Of a stretch of DNA of 16,880 nt, positions 7,731 to 14,531 are shown piece after piece. Each line of letters begins with the position of its first letter. Within the stretch, counting starts at the first letter, position 1. The translations under genes and the position numbers were made by a program. A model generated the notes under the pieces. It was not told the DNA's origin and did not search any database. It worked only from the letters and a program-made list of their open reading frames with translations. This DNA comes from Sphingobacterium sp. UBA1575 (lineage in GTDB: Bacteria; Bacteroidota; Bacteroidia; Sphingobacteriales; Sphingobacteriaceae): NCBI GenBank assembly GCA_002322865.1, contig DCOH01000043.1, positions 45,797 to 62,676 on the forward strand. Direction: 5' to 3'.

Positions 7731-8630
7731 TTATCCAACCCAGTTAATGCCCTTTTTCAATAGACCAAGGGTTTTCTCTTCTTTCGAATCTGGTTGGGTC
7801 TGAAAATTATAGAACCAGTTTGCCTGTTCCGGCAGGCTCATGAGGATAGACTCAATCCTTCCATTGGTTTCCAAACCAAATTTCGTCCCAGAATCATATA
7901 CGAGATTGAATTCCACGTATCTTCCCCGACGTAACAATTGCCAGTCTTTCTCTTCTTTGGTAAAGGATTTATTGCGATTTCTATTGACGATTTCAGTGTA
8001 GATTTTTGGGAACAATCGACCTAAGGCACAAGAAAAATCAAAAATTTCCTCCATGGAAACACCAGCTTTTTCGGGAGTTAACTTATCATAGAATATCCCT
8101 CCAATCCCTCTGGTTTCGTTTCTGTGTTTAATATAGAAATAATTATCCGCCCAGGTTTTGAATTCCTCATAAAAATGAGCAGAATATTGATCACAAACGG
8201 CTTTCAATGCCAGATGGAAATCCTTAGCATCTTCTTCGATGACGTAATGAGGCGTTAAATCAATTCCTCCACCGAACCAACGGATGTTTTCATTGAGTTC
8301 GAAATAGCGAATATTCATATGGATAATTGGCACCCAGGGGTTATTCGGATGGATAACGATGGAAACTCCAGTAGCAAAAAATTGGTCCTCTTCTACGCCA
8401 AAAGCTTTCTTTATCGGTGCTGGCAATTCCCCATGCACTACAGAGAAATTAACTCCTCCTTTTTCGAGGATATCTCCATGTTGAATGATTCGGGTCCTAC
8501 CACCTCCTCCACCATCTCTTTCCCAAAGCTCTTCTTGAAAAACAGCTTTTCCATCCAATTTTTCTAAAGCTTGTGTAATCTCCTCTTGGATCTCTTTATA
8601 TTTTTCAGCAATCTGTTCTTTTGTGATCAT
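7731..8630 (-). CDS. hemF: Oxygen-dependent coproporphyrinogen III oxidase
   Basis: The 299-residue protein converts coproporphyrinogen III to protoporphyrinogen IX by two O2-dependent oxidative decarboxylations in heme synthesis. Signatures present include GGGGGRTR (40-46), the conserved histidines H94, H104, H128 and H169, WFGGGIDLTPHY (118-129), RGIGGIFYD (174-182) and the C-terminal YVEFNLVYDSGTKFGLETNG block. Length equals the usual HemF (about 300). The usual YDRGT is YDSGT here, a single change in an otherwise intact block. Its start overlaps the gpsA stop (TAATG), implying translational coupling, and it is followed 10 bases later by the M16 pair. The presence of HemF suggests growth with oxygen. 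Confidence 0.96.
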   Translation of the reverse strand: MITKEQIAEKYKEIQEEITQALEKLDGKAVFQEELWERDGGGGGRTRIIQHGDILEKGGVNFSVVHGELPAPIKKAFGVEEDQFFATGVSIVIHPNNPWVPIIHMNIRYFELNENIRWFGGGIDLTPHYVIEEDAKDFHLALKAVCDQYSAHFYEEFKTWADNYFYIKHRNETRGIGGIFYDKLTPEKAGVSMEEIFDFSCALGRLFPKIYTEIVNRNRNKSFTKEEKDWQLLRRGRYVEFNLVYDSGTKFGLETNGRIESILMSLPEQANWFYNFQTQPDSKEEKTLGLLKKGINWVG

Positions 8631-9628
8631 TACGTAAGTTGTTCGGTTAATTTTTTCACCTCTAATAACGCCGGTTGGTTCTTATACAAAATATTATAAA
8701 CCGTATTGCAGATCGGCATTTCCAGATGGTGTTCATGGATAATATCCTGTATACAGCCGGATGCAAAATAACCTTCCGCCACCATATTCATCTCCAATTG
8801 CGCGGACTTCACAGAATAGCCTTTTCCGATCATGTTTCCGAAGGTCCTATTTCTGCTGAATTGAGAATAAGAGGTAACCAAAAGATCGCCTAAATAGGCT
8901 GATTGATTGATTTCCCTTTGTTGTGGATCAATAACATTTACGAAATGTTCCATTTCACGAATGGCATTCGAAATCAAAACTGCCTGGAAGTTATCTCCAA
9001 ATCCTAAACCATGACAGATGCCGCAGGCTAACGCATAAATATTTTTAAGTACTGCACCATATTCAACACCTAATAAATCATTGGAAACAACCGTTTTTAT
9101 ATAATGTGTTTGGAAATATTGGGCTATTATGGCAGAGTTTGCCGTGTTTTTCGAAGCAAAAGTCAGATAGGATAATTTTTCCAAAGCCACTTCTTCGGCA
9201 TGGCAAGGTCCTCCAACGACTACAATATCTTCAAGCGCTACTTGATATTTGGTATTCAAGAATTCGCCCACGATCATTTTAATGGAAGGCACAATCCCTT
9301 TAATAGCGGAAACCACTAATTTATCTTGAAAATCTGTTGGGGTTAAATCCTTAAGCGCATCTTCTAAATAAGCGGCCGGTGTATTTAAAATAATGATATC
9401 AGAGTTTTCAAAAACCTCTTTAACCTCTTGGAAAAGATCGATCTTATCCAATTTAATTTCAACAGCGCTTAAATAGGATGGATTATGATGATAGGTTTCT
9501 ATATACTCCAAATCCTCTTGCCGGCGGACCCACCAATTTATCTGTTTTTCTTGTTGGTTATCGGTCAGCATCTTGATCATGGCTGTTGCCCAACTTCCGC
9601 TACCAATAACTCCAATTTTTATCGACAT
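8630..9628 (-). CDS. gpsA: NAD(P)-dependent glycerol-3-phosphate dehydrogenase
   Basis: The 332-residue cytosolic enzyme reduces dihydroxyacetone phosphate to sn-glycerol-3-phosphate for phospholipid synthesis. It has the Rossmann nucleotide loop G9-S-G11-S-W-A-T (GxGxWAT), the conserved VSAIKGI (K110), GGPCHAEEVA (139-148) and GAVLKNIYALACG (191-203) with the catalytic Lys195, then GFGDNFQAVLISNAIREM (209-226). Length is normal for GpsA. It is the first gene of the minus-strand operon gpsA-hemF-M16-M16, and has a consensus -7 promoter element at 9655-9662, giving a leader of about 20 bases. No anomaly seen. Confidence 0.96.
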   Translation of the reverse strand: MSIKIGVIGSGSWATAMIKMLTDNQQEKQINWWVRRQEDLEYIETYHHNPSYLSAVEIKLDKIDLFQEVKEVFENSDIIILNTPAAYLEDALKDLTPTDFQDKLVVSAIKGIVPSIKMIVGEFLNTKYQVALEDIVVVGGPCHAEEVALEKLSYLTFASKNTANSAIIAQYFQTHYIKTVVSNDLLGVEYGAVLKNIYALACGICHGLGFGDNFQAVLISNAIREMEHFVNVIDPQQREINQSAYLGDLLVTSYSQFSRNRTFGNMIGKGYSVKSAQLEMNMVAEGYFASGCIQDIIHEHHLEMPICNTVYNILYKNQPALLEVKKLTEQLT

Positions 9629-9654
9629 CTATGTAAAATCGTTTGATGAAACAA

Positions 9655-9662
9655 CAAAGATA
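9655..9662 (-). promoter_or_regulatory. Promoter (-7 element) of the gpsA-hemF-M16 operon
   Basis: On the minus strand this reads TATCTTTG, an exact match to TAnnTTTG, about 27 bases upstream of the gpsA ATG. No exact -33 TTTG lies 19-21 bases upstream; that position falls in the foot of the hairpin 9679-9706, so terminator and promoter abut or overlap. Confidence 0.65.
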
Positions 9663-9678
9663 CCAATAATACACAAAA

Positions 9679-9706
9679 AAATCCTGAGGTGGGGACCTCA
9701 GGATTT
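9679..9706 (-). terminator. Intrinsic terminator-like hairpin of module 1
   Basis: AAATCCTGAGGT and ACCTCAGGATTT form a perfect 12-bp stem around GGGG. Reading on the minus strand the stem runs into seven consecutive T (9681-9675), a canonical Rho-independent terminator just upstream of the gpsA promoter. On the plus strand the tail is only TTTCTACC, a poor terminator. Confidence 0.75.
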
Positions 9707-9827
9707 CTACCAAACCAATTATTAACCTAAATTATGAAATTACTTTACTCTTTTGCTTTTCACTATTATAAACGCAAGTCTAAGGCCAATGTTATACTTG
9801 GAAGTATGGATTAACAATTTTTAACAG
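9679..9827 (-). repeat. Module 1 of a tandem pair: hairpin, 25-base core, diverged middle, double TTAACA box
   Basis: Listed 5' to 3' on the plus strand it holds a 12-bp hairpin with a GGGG loop (9679-9706), a 25-base core at 9715-9739 beginning CCAATTATTAACC and ending TTATGAAA, a middle unlike module 2, then TTAACA at 9811 and TTAACAG at 9821. Each landmark recurs exactly 172 bases downstream, except that the first TTAACA is offset by 171. On the plus strand the core ends in ATG 9734, which opens a 26-codon frame to TAA 9814. On the minus strand the order becomes TGTTAA boxes, variable region, conserved segment, hairpin plus T-tract, as in a small RNA with its terminator. Which strand is used is not settled; the strand given is a preference. 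Confidence 0.7.
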
Positions 9828-9850
9828 CTTAAAGAGCTTTTAAAAATACG

Positions 9851-9881
9851 AAAGCCCTGAAGCGGGGAGCTTCAGGGCTTT
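9851..9881 (-). terminator. Terminator-like hairpin of module 2
   Basis: AAAGCCCTGAAGC and GCTTCAGGGCTTT form a perfect 13-bp stem around GGGGA. On the minus strand the tail is CGTATTTTTA, moderately T-rich, so it may end the transcript of the membrane protein gene at 10001-10435. Compared with module 1 the stem has two compensated base-pair changes (G-C to A-T and T-A to C-G). Confidence 0.65.
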
Positions 9882-9999
9882 ACTAACCAATTATTAACCT
9901 AAATTATGAAAATCGTATAGATTTCTTTAATTCAATCGTATAACGGTAGAATAGTTGCATACGTTACAACAGATATGTGTTTTAACATTTATTTAACAG
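9851..9999 (-). repeat. Module 2 of the tandem pair
   Basis: This has the same architecture and the same 149-base length as module 1: hairpin 9851-9881, core 9887-9911 identical over 25 bases, a middle with only about 45% identity to module 1, then TTAACA at 9982 and TTAACAG at 9993. The core ATG (9906) here opens only four codons. Module 2 starts 23 bases after module 1 ends, and finishes one base before the stop codon region of the membrane protein at 10001. Together the two modules account for nearly all of the 9629-10000 gap. Confidence 0.7.
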
Positions 10000-10000
10000 A

Positions 10001-10435
10001 TTAAAATTTATTGGTAATCTTCTGATTATTTTTCGGTGCCAAAAGAAAACCAAGCCAAGCCATTGGAAAATAAGCGAATAGCAAATCCACGATCGTGAAC
10101 CAGATTGGAGAAGGCAGCATCAAAATAGTTACCAAGCCCCCTAGGAAAAAAAGAAACCCGATGACCATGGCGAAGAGCATTTTTCTGGTTGCCGCAATCC
10201 AGGCGGCAAAGAAAGCACCTGCCAACGTTCCTAAAGCATGAGCCAAGAAAGGAAAAAGAAAATGTTTGGGTTGAAAAAGATGTAAGCCCGCCTTTAATCC
10301 TTCCGTCGTGGTATTATCGACACCTTCGGGCACTGGAATTACTGAAGCAGATATACCTATAAAAAAAAAGTTTACTAAACTTCCGATTACATAACCTATT
10401 ATAATCGCAAGGATATTTCTGAGAATGGGATTCAT
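10001..10435 (-). CDS. Hypothetical four-helix membrane protein
   Basis: The 144-residue protein has four predicted membrane segments (about residues 5-28, 60-82, 87-106 and 111-133). A conserved-looking loop, LHLFQPKHFLFPFLAHALGT (about 52-71), lies before the second helix. I recall similar small proteins with this PKHFLFPFLAHALGTL stretch in several Bacteroidota and Proteobacteria, without assigned function. The C-terminal tail is polar and basic. No promoter matching the consensus is visible upstream of ATG 10435. Its stop abuts the module 2 repeat, whose hairpin probably terminates its transcript. Confidence 0.8.
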   Translation of the reverse strand: MNPILRNILAIIIGYVIGSLVNFFFIGISASVIPVPEGVDNTTTEGLKAGLHLFQPKHFLFPFLAHALGTLAGAFFAAWIAATRKMLFAMVIGFLFFLGGLVTILMLPSPIWFTIVDLLFAYFPMAWLGFLLAPKNNQKITNKF

Positions 10436-10446
10436 AATATAGATGA

Positions 10447-10596
10447 TATGGTTTTTTTATTATTCACGAAGCACTCAAACGCTATCAATACAAGTCATTC
10501 ACTATCAATTACTTTCAAAATTTCCAACAGCAATTCCCCAACGATAATTTAGCCATCGATATCAAAATTAACAGCGAAGCATGCTCGCAATGGTAA
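10447..10596 (+). pseudogene. Start-less 49-codon frame, possible gene remnant
   Basis: From the stop at 10444-10446 to TAA 10594-10596 there is an open frame of 49 codons with protein-like composition (for example RYQYKSFTINYFQNFQQQFP in its middle) but no usable start codon. ATG 10448 lies in another frame, directly before the T7 run at 10452-10458; one extra T would place that ATG in this frame. As it stands, ATG 10448 gives a 35-residue product instead. It may be a decayed 5'-truncated gene, a slipping homopolymer or chance. The 10436-10620 gap holds nothing else I can support. Confidence 0.25.
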
Positions 10597-10620
10597 AATT
10601 AAATTAAAAAAATTAAAATC

Positions 10621-11268
10621 ATGGCAAGAATTTTTAAAGGTATTTTAGGCGGATTTTCCGGCAAGGTCGGAAACATCGTTGGTAGCTCTTGGCGAGGCAT
10701 TGACGTCATCAAAAGTTTACCTAAAAAAGTGAATCGTGTTCCATCGGAGAAACAAGCGGCCATCCAATTCAAGTTTGCTAAAGCAGTCTCTTTTCTCAAA
10801 CCCATCACTAACATCATCAATATGGGTTATCAAGATCATTTACTAACTGATCGCACAGCGTTTAATGAAGCGTTAGGTAAATTGATGCAGATCGATATGA
10901 TCGGAAATGGATTAATCAAACATTTTGATCTTTCTAAAATCGAATTGAGCAAGGGGTCATTAGATGTCCTTCATAAATTGAAAGTAGAAAGGGATGCAAC
11001 GAACAACAACAACCTCAACCTAACCTGGGAAACACCTGCAGGAGAACCGAAGAAAAGAGGTGATGATCTCGTCCATCTGGTATTCTATGATCCAGCTACG
11101 AACAAATTCGTTACACCTCCCCCATTTAAACGTATGGACAAGAGCGTAAGGTTTTTATTGGAGGATGAATTGGGACTAATAGACATCAATTTATGGGTAT
11201 TCGTCAGCGATGAAGACAGAAGAGAAGTGTCGAACAGCCAATTCATTCATTTGAAAAAAGTCAAGTAA
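10621..11268 (+). CDS. DUF6266 family protein
   Basis: The 215-residue protein begins with the characteristic N-terminus MARIFKGILGGFSGKVGNIV followed by SSWRGIDVIKSLPKK, which I recognise from the Bacteroidota DUF6266 family. The rest is a likely mixed beta domain: NNLNLTWETPAG (about 129-140), DLVHLVFYDPATNKFV (149-164) and DINLWVFVSDEDRREVSNSQ (188-207). The middle pattern (strand, WxxP, strand) is reminiscent of fibronectin-like or phage-structural modules, but that is only an impression. No signal peptide or membrane segment. Its function is unknown. It is followed 31 bases later by a 63-residue ORF and then a strong terminator, so the two make a transcription unit. Confidence 0.85.
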   Translation: MARIFKGILGGFSGKVGNIVGSSWRGIDVIKSLPKKVNRVPSEKQAAIQFKFAKAVSFLKPITNIINMGYQDHLLTDRTAFNEALGKLMQIDMIGNGLIKHFDLSKIELSKGSLDVLHKLKVERDATNNNNLNLTWETPAGEPKKRGDDLVHLVFYDPATNKFVTPPPFKRMDKSVRFLLEDELGLIDINLWVFVSDEDRREVSNSQFIHLKKVK

Positions 11269-11299
11269 CCGTATTGGAAAACAGTTTAATTAATCAAAA

Positions 11300-11491
11300 A
11301 TGAAAAAACTAATTAATCTCGTTACGGATATGGTTCAGGCTATTTTGACTGCACCCGTAAAACTTCCGGAGAAAGTGCTCAAGATTACCAAATATATATC
11401 CTTTGGATTGAGCCTGCTGAAACAACTCTTGGATCAGCAAGAGAAAGCTGGAAAGCGTAATACAATGAAGAATAAAAGAATATTCTTTTAA
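11300..11491 (+). CDS. Small helical protein, 63 residues
   Basis: I do not recognise this family. The product is basic and predicted helical, with an amphipathic or weakly hydrophobic middle (VQAILTAPVKLPEKVLKITK, about 12-31, then YISFGLSLLKQLLDQQEKAG, about 32-51) and a basic tail (KRNTMKNKRIFF). It could associate with a membrane. It lies 31 bases after the DUF6266 gene and 26 bases before a strong terminator, which supports a real two-gene unit. Confidence 0.6.
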   Translation: MKKLINLVTDMVQAILTAPVKLPEKVLKITKYISFGLSLLKQLLDQQEKAGKRNTMKNKRIFF

Positions 11492-11517
11492 TACCTACCG
11501 GTTTTTACCTTAAAAAT

Positions 11518-11543
11518 GGGGCTATCGAGCAATCGGTAGCCCC
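11518..11543 (+). terminator. Rho-independent terminator after the DUF6266 unit
   Basis: GGGGCTATCGA pairs with TCGGTAGCCCC over 11 bp (one G-T pair) around a GCAA tetraloop of the stable GNRA class, followed by the T-rich TATTTCGTTTCATT. It separates the DUF6266 unit from the carboxypeptidase promoter. Confidence 0.85.
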
Positions 11544-11566
11544 TATTTCGTTTCATTATTATTAAG

Positions 11567-11574
11567 TAGCTTTG
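11567..11574 (+). promoter_or_regulatory. Promoter (-7 element) of the M14 carboxypeptidase
   Basis: TAGCTTTG matches TAnnTTTG exactly, 22 bases upstream of ATG 11597. No exact -33 TTTG; TTTC at 11546-11549 is the nearest, with a 17-base spacer. Confidence 0.55.
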
Positions 11575-11596
11575 TTTTCCTAATACCAGAAACCGC

Positions 11597-13333
11597 ATGA
11601 GCATACCTATTAAATATTTATTGAGTTTAGGATTAATAATGGCGATGAACAACCAGCAATTAAATGCCCAACAGACTCCTTTCGAGAAACATGGCAGTAA
11701 AAATATAACCAGTACCTATGAGGAATTGATTCCTTATTATCAACAATTAGCTTCAGGCAGGAAAGACATCAAGATTCTTGATTATGGAAAATCCGATGTT
11801 GGAAAACCCATACAATTGATCGTTCTTTCTGCAGACGGCGATTTTGATCCGAAAAGCATCCATGCAAAAGGAAAGACCGTGATGTTGATCAACAATGGTA
11901 TCCATCCTGGAGAGCCGGAAGGGATAGATGCTTCGATGATGTTCATCAGAGATCTCCTTAAACAGAAGAGGCTGGATAAAGACCTGGTCCTTTGTGTCAT
12001 TCCGGTCTATAATATAGCAGGGATGTTGAACCGAGGTGTATCCAGGGTTAACCAGAACGGTCCAGAAGCTTATGGATTCAGAGGGACTGCCCAACATTAT
12101 GATTTGAATAGAGATTTCCTAAAGGGTGATACCCGAAACTCAAGGGTATTTCAGGAGATTTTCAACACCTGGGATCCAGATGTATTTTTTGATACCCATA
12201 CCAGCAATGGTGCAGATTATCAATATACCATGACCCTGATCGAAACCCAAAAAGATAAACTGCATCCCCAATTAGCACCATTTATGCGTGAAAAATTTAC
12301 GGAAGTGATGTATGCGAAAATGAAGGAAAGAGGATTCCCGATGATTCCTTACGTCAATTCTCAGGGTGAAATTCCAGAAACAGGGATTGTATCCTTTTTG
12401 GAAAGCCCGAGGTATTCTACGGGTTATGCGGCATTGCACCATACCATTGGCTACATGCCGGAAACACATATGTGGAAACCCTATGCCGATCGGGTGAAGT
12501 CGACCTACGACTTGATGGATATCCTGTATGATCAGACCCGGAAACATGGACAGGAATTACATGCCATCAGGTCTTCGATCAAAGAGGCCGTAAAACTGCA
12601 GGAGAATTTTCCAATCAATTGGAAACTCAAAACTGATATCGTCGATTCGATTGCCTTTTTAGGTTTTGAATCCGGTAAAAAGGCAAGTCAGGTAAGTGGT
12701 TTGGAGCGTTTATATTACGACCGTAAGAAACCGTTCAAGAAAAACATCCCCTATTTTACCAGTTACGAGCCATCCATTACGATCACAAAACCAAAGGCCT
12801 ATATCCTACCCCAGGGTTACGATCATTTGGTCAATCTATTGCGTATTAATGGCGTGCAGATGCATGCCTTAGAAAAAGATACCCTAATGGATGTGGAAAT
12901 GTACTATATCGATTCCTACAAAACCCAGAATACCCCCTACGAAGGGCATTACCCGCATCATAGTGTAGAGGTAAGTGCTAAAAAAATGCAGCGTACTTTT
13001 TACGCCGGTGATTGGTATATTGAAACCAACCAGGAAAAAAACCGGTACATCATCGAAACCTTAGAACCTCAAGCCATTGACTCCTATTTTAATTGGAATT
13101 TCTTTGATGCCATCCTATCCCAAAAGGAATATTTCTCTGCCTATATCTTTGAAGAAGAAGCGGTTGAACTATTGAAAAACGACCCTCCATTGAAAAAGGA
13201 ATTTGAGGAAGCCAAGAAAGGCGATCAAAAATTAGCCGAAAGTGCGCGCATGCAGTTGGAATGGATTTATAAGCGGAGTCCTTATTATGAGGATAGCCAT
13301 AACCTCTACCCTGTTGGAAGAATTTTAAAATAA
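11597..13333 (+). CDS. Secreted M14 family zinc carboxypeptidase
   Basis: The 578-residue precursor has a signal peptide (about residues 1-24, hydrophobic LLSLGLIMAM, likely cleavage in LNAQQ). The M14 catalytic domain follows: H103-P-G-E106 (zinc ligands), N171-R172 in YDLNRDFLK (substrate carboxylate binding), H201 in FFDTHTSNG (third zinc ligand) and probably E289 in GYMPETH as the general base. All expected catalytic residues are present, so it should be an active exopeptidase or amidase in the periplasm or outside the cell. The C-terminal half (about residues 330-578) is not assigned by me; Bacteroidota M14 proteins of this length are common. It is likely used in peptide or peptidoglycan-fragment breakdown. 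It follows a consensus -7 element and is not closely linked to its neighbours. Confidence 0.92.
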   Translation: MSIPIKYLLSLGLIMAMNNQQLNAQQTPFEKHGSKNITSTYEELIPYYQQLASGRKDIKILDYGKSDVGKPIQLIVLSADGDFDPKSIHAKGKTVMLINNGIHPGEPEGIDASMMFIRDLLKQKRLDKDLVLCVIPVYNIAGMLNRGVSRVNQNGPEAYGFRGTAQHYDLNRDFLKGDTRNSRVFQEIFNTWDPDVFFDTHTSNGADYQYTMTLIETQKDKLHPQLAPFMREKFTEVMYAKMKERGFPMIPYVNSQGEIPETGIVSFLESPRYSTGYAALHHTIGYMPETHMWKPYADRVKSTYDLMDILYDQTRKHGQELHAIRSSIKEAVKLQENFPINWKLKTDIVDSIAFLGFESGKKASQVSGLERLYYDRKKPFKKNIPYFTSYEPSITITKPKAYILPQGYDHLVNLLRINGVQMHALEKDTLMDVEMYYIDSYKTQNTPYEGHYPHHSVEVSAKKMQRTFYAGDWYIETNQEKNRYIIETLEPQAIDSYFNWNFFDAILSQKEYFSAYIFEEEAVELLKNDPPLKKEFEEAKKGDQKLAESARMQLEWIYKRSPYYEDSHNLYPVGRILK

Positions 13334-13346
13334 TTGTTTTTTCTGT

Positions 13347-13380
13347 TGACAAAGGGTTGTCATTATCGCCCGTAATTTTG
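13347..13380 (+). promoter_or_regulatory. Promoter and possible operator upstream of the DinB-like gene
   Basis: TAATTTTG at 13373-13380 is an exact -7 element, 25 bases before ATG 13406. A 6-bp perfect dyad, TGACAA-AGGG-TTGTCA (13347-13362), covers the place where the -33 element should be, so a repressor or activator could act there. The regulator is unknown. Confidence 0.6.
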
Positions 13381-13405
13381 GTTAAGAATTAAAGATACAA
13401 ACATT

Positions 13406-13876
13406 ATGAGCACAGCAACTTTTTTAAACAGAGACGAGTTTTTGAAACATTGGCAAGGCCATCGTAACCTGACTCGCAGAACGATCGAAAAATTTCCGAC
13501 AGAAGAATTATTCCGTTTTAGTTTGGGTGGGATGCGTACCTACGGTGAAATGCTGAAAGAAATGTTGACTGTTTCCGTTCCGGGATTGGAAGGCATGGTT
13601 GACCGTGATGACAAACCATTCTACCATGACATCCCCGTTTCCACGAAAGACGAGGTGTTGAAATTATGGGATGAGCAAACGGAAAAGATCAATGAACTTT
13701 ACGGAAAGATAAAGGATGAAGAATTCTATGAGACCTTTAATCTATTTGGCCAGTATAGAGATCAAAACAATAACAACCTTTTGTATTTCTTGGAGAATGA
13801 AATCCACCACCGGGCGCAAGGCTATGTTTATTTGAGGGCACTGGGTATTGAACCTCCTTACTTCTGGGAAAGGTAA
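13406..13876 (+). CDS. DinB family (YfiT-like) four-helix protein
   Basis: The 156-residue protein matches the DinB/YfiT superfamily of four-helix-bundle, metal-binding proteins. Recognisable are KHWQGHRNLTRRTIEKFP at the N-terminus, GGMRTYGEMLKEML (41-54), and the C-terminal ENEIHHRAQGYVYLRALG (about 130-147) plus EPPYFWER. The paired histidines HH about 134-135 are the usual metal ligands; the other family histidine in the second helix region is replaced by TYGEM here, so metal binding is uncertain. Members include thiol S-transferases (bacillithiol or mycothiol) and stress-induced proteins; which applies is unknown. It has its own promoter and a shared terminator at 13910-13939. Confidence 0.85.
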   Translation: MSTATFLNRDEFLKHWQGHRNLTRRTIEKFPTEELFRFSLGGMRTYGEMLKEMLTVSVPGLEGMVDRDDKPFYHDIPVSTKDEVLKLWDEQTEKINELYGKIKDEEFYETFNLFGQYRDQNNNNLLYFLENEIHHRAQGYVYLRALGIEPPYFWER

Positions 13877-13909
13877 TCAAGGAAAAAAAACAACGTGTAA
13901 TATAAAAAG

Positions 13910-13939
13910 AAAGGCTTCCCTTTAAAATGGGAAGCCTTT
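13910..13939. terminator. Bidirectional terminator between convergent genes
   Basis: AAAGGCTTCCC and GGGAAGCCTTT form an 11-bp perfect stem with an 8-base loop. It is followed by TT on the plus strand and by TTTCTTTTT on the minus strand, serving both the DinB-like gene and the convergent NTF2-like gene. Confidence 0.85.
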
Positions 13940-13963
13940 TTGATTTGATATATTGAAGAAAAA

Positions 13964-14422
13964 CTATTTGTTTTTGAATACGGAATTTACTTCTTTCACT
14001 GACCATCCGTTTTTACCTTGGATCATGGTCACATAATCTGTCCGGGTAAATTTTTCGAAATCCAAGGTTACTTTTGCTAAACTGTAGTTATCTGATTTTT
14101 CCAACATCTGGTAATCTACCTCACATTGGTAAGTAATACCGTCAAGATTTTTCAGGTGTTTGATGTAGGCCGATTTTCCAATTGGCTCTTGTGTAGGGTT
14201 TGATTGCGTGCGTTGGGTAAAGCTGTTGTCGAATAGTTGGTTCAGGTAAGTGGTCTCCCCTTTTACTGTTCCGTTGATATAAGCATCAACTACATTTTCA
14301 ACGTTTGATTTGTTCAATTCCTTTTCGGAAGATTTAGGCGCTTTTCCTTCTGATGCGAATAGGCTAATGGAAGAAGTTAATAATAATCCTGCTAATGCGA
14401 AAGTTTTTACTAGAGTTGTCAT
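13964..14422 (-). CDS. Exported NTF2-like / putative lumazine-binding domain protein
   Basis: The 152-residue precursor has a signal peptide (LVKTFALAGLLLTSSISLFA, residues 4-23). The mature part resembles the SnoaL/NTF2-like 'putative lumazine-binding' proteins (PF12893): a helix VENVVDAYINGTVKGE (41-56), then YLNQLF, a middle segment IGKSAYIKHLKNL and strands ending in TDYVTMIQGKNGWSVKEVNSVF (about 128-149). The final GxWxVxxxxF pattern is typical of this fold. Likely periplasmic; no catalytic residues can be assigned. It has an exact -7 promoter element at 14473-14480 and an unusual repeat cluster further upstream. Confidence 0.8.
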   Translation of the reverse strand: MTTLVKTFALAGLLLTSSISLFASEGKAPKSSEKELNKSNVENVVDAYINGTVKGETTYLNQLFDNSFTQRTQSNPTQEPIGKSAYIKHLKNLDGITYQCEVDYQMLEKSDNYSLAKVTLDFEKFTRTDYVTMIQGKNGWSVKEVNSVFKNK

Positions 14423-14472
14423 GGCTTTATGTTTTTAATGTTTTTAAATATTTTATTTCTTATTTGATATCT

Positions 14473-14480
14473 CAAAGGTA
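14473..14480 (-). promoter_or_regulatory. Promoter (-7 element) of the NTF2-like gene
   Basis: The minus strand reads TACCTTTG, an exact TAnnTTTG match, about 50 bases upstream of ATG 14422. No clear -33 TTTG. Confidence 0.6.
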
Positions 14481-14531
14481 GGTCAAGAAATAAAGCGCAG
14501 ACAGGCAGAATAGGCTAATCGAGAGGAGTTC

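Noticed and set aside
11753..12547. Minus-strand open frames inside the carboxypeptidase gene
   Set aside because: They are antisense to the M14 catalytic domain with intact motifs; composition is that expected of a shadow frame.
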